Of a stretch of DNA of 5,259 nt, positions 5,259-5,259 are shown in pieces; the first letter of the stretch is position 1, and each line of letters starts with the position of its first letter. This DNA is from JBBQIY01 sp964618405 (GTDB taxonomy: Bacteria; Verrucomicrobiota; Kiritimatiellia; RFP12; UBA3636), in contig CAZUAY010000280.1 of NCBI GenBank assembly GCA_964618405.1, positions 1 through 5,259 on the forward strand, given 5' to 3'. Position numbers and translations under genes: made by a program. The notes below the pieces were generated by a model. It searched no databases and was not told where the DNA came from. It worked only from the letters and a program-made list of their open reading frames with translations.

Positions 5259-5259
5259 C
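5119..5259 (-). mobile_element. Fragment of a REP-associated (Y1/HUH) transposase, edge of window
   Basis: The minus-strand frame entering from the window edge reads AWGIMPDHVHGIIEIGEP. MPDHVHGIIEI is the highly typical HUH motif block (HVH at 5238-5230) of the Y1 transposase superfamily in its REP-associated (RAYT) branch, which nicks single-stranded DNA at REP hairpins. After about 18 residues the frame turns into an Arg-rich stretch (RARDRRRKRRQ) and stops at a TAA (5121-5119). The usual C-terminal half, with the catalytic tyrosine helix, is missing. The gene is truncated or frameshifted here, since the neighbouring frame carries a protein-like zinc ribbon end. The N-terminal part lies beyond the window. 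It lies directly upstream of the hflX promoter and could read into hflX. Confidence 0.65.

Overview
The window reads as a chromosomal piece of a Gram-negative (diderm) bacterium of moderate G+C. The evidence for an outer membrane is indirect: a phosphoheptose isomerase (heptose for lipopolysaccharide) and a Sec-type signal peptide on one product. The dihydroorotate dehydrogenase is the NAD-linked class 1B type, which uses a PyrK partner and is common in anaerobes. Gene content alone does not fix the phylum. The dispersed hairpin and heptamer repeats and the RAYT-like transposase relic are family-level clues rather than lineage markers.

Layout, left to right. Bases 1-228 hold no recognisable gene. 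They hold a heptamer tandem array (70-97), a long near-perfect hairpin (99-135), and a sigma70-like promoter with a good ribosome binding site for a small, very basic protein of unknown function (229-453). A stable hairpin at 519-555 separates this gene from pyrK (573-1370), whose upstream alternative start lies inside that hairpin. pyrD (1372-2280) follows after one base, with its ribosome binding site inside the end of pyrK. After a short gap with a 10-bp palindrome come gmhA (2345-2923) and, overlapping it by ATGA, a gene for a secreted beta-rich protein of unknown function (2920-3819). The convergent gap 3820-3949 carries two inverted REP-like hairpins (3847-3900) and a second heptamer array (3904-3944). 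On the minus strand hflX runs from 5080 to 3950, with a strong promoter whose predicted start of transcription falls on the start codon. The last ~150 bases, also minus strand, hold the edge of a REP-associated (Y1/HUH) transposase in one frame and a topoisomerase-type zinc ribbon tail in another.

How the parts fit. PyrD and PyrK form the heterotetrameric dehydrogenase that makes orotate in pyrimidine synthesis. GmhA starts ADP-heptose synthesis, and its translationally coupled partner is exported, so that pair points to the cell envelope. HflX is a ribosome-splitting GTPase and is transcribed independently.

The part most worth a second look is the repeat content. Two intergenic regions each combine a hairpin element with a TNGCGAC-like heptamer array. 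One is a textbook REP pair with GTAG/GTGG heads, and a relic of the matching type of transposase lies about 1.2 kb away.
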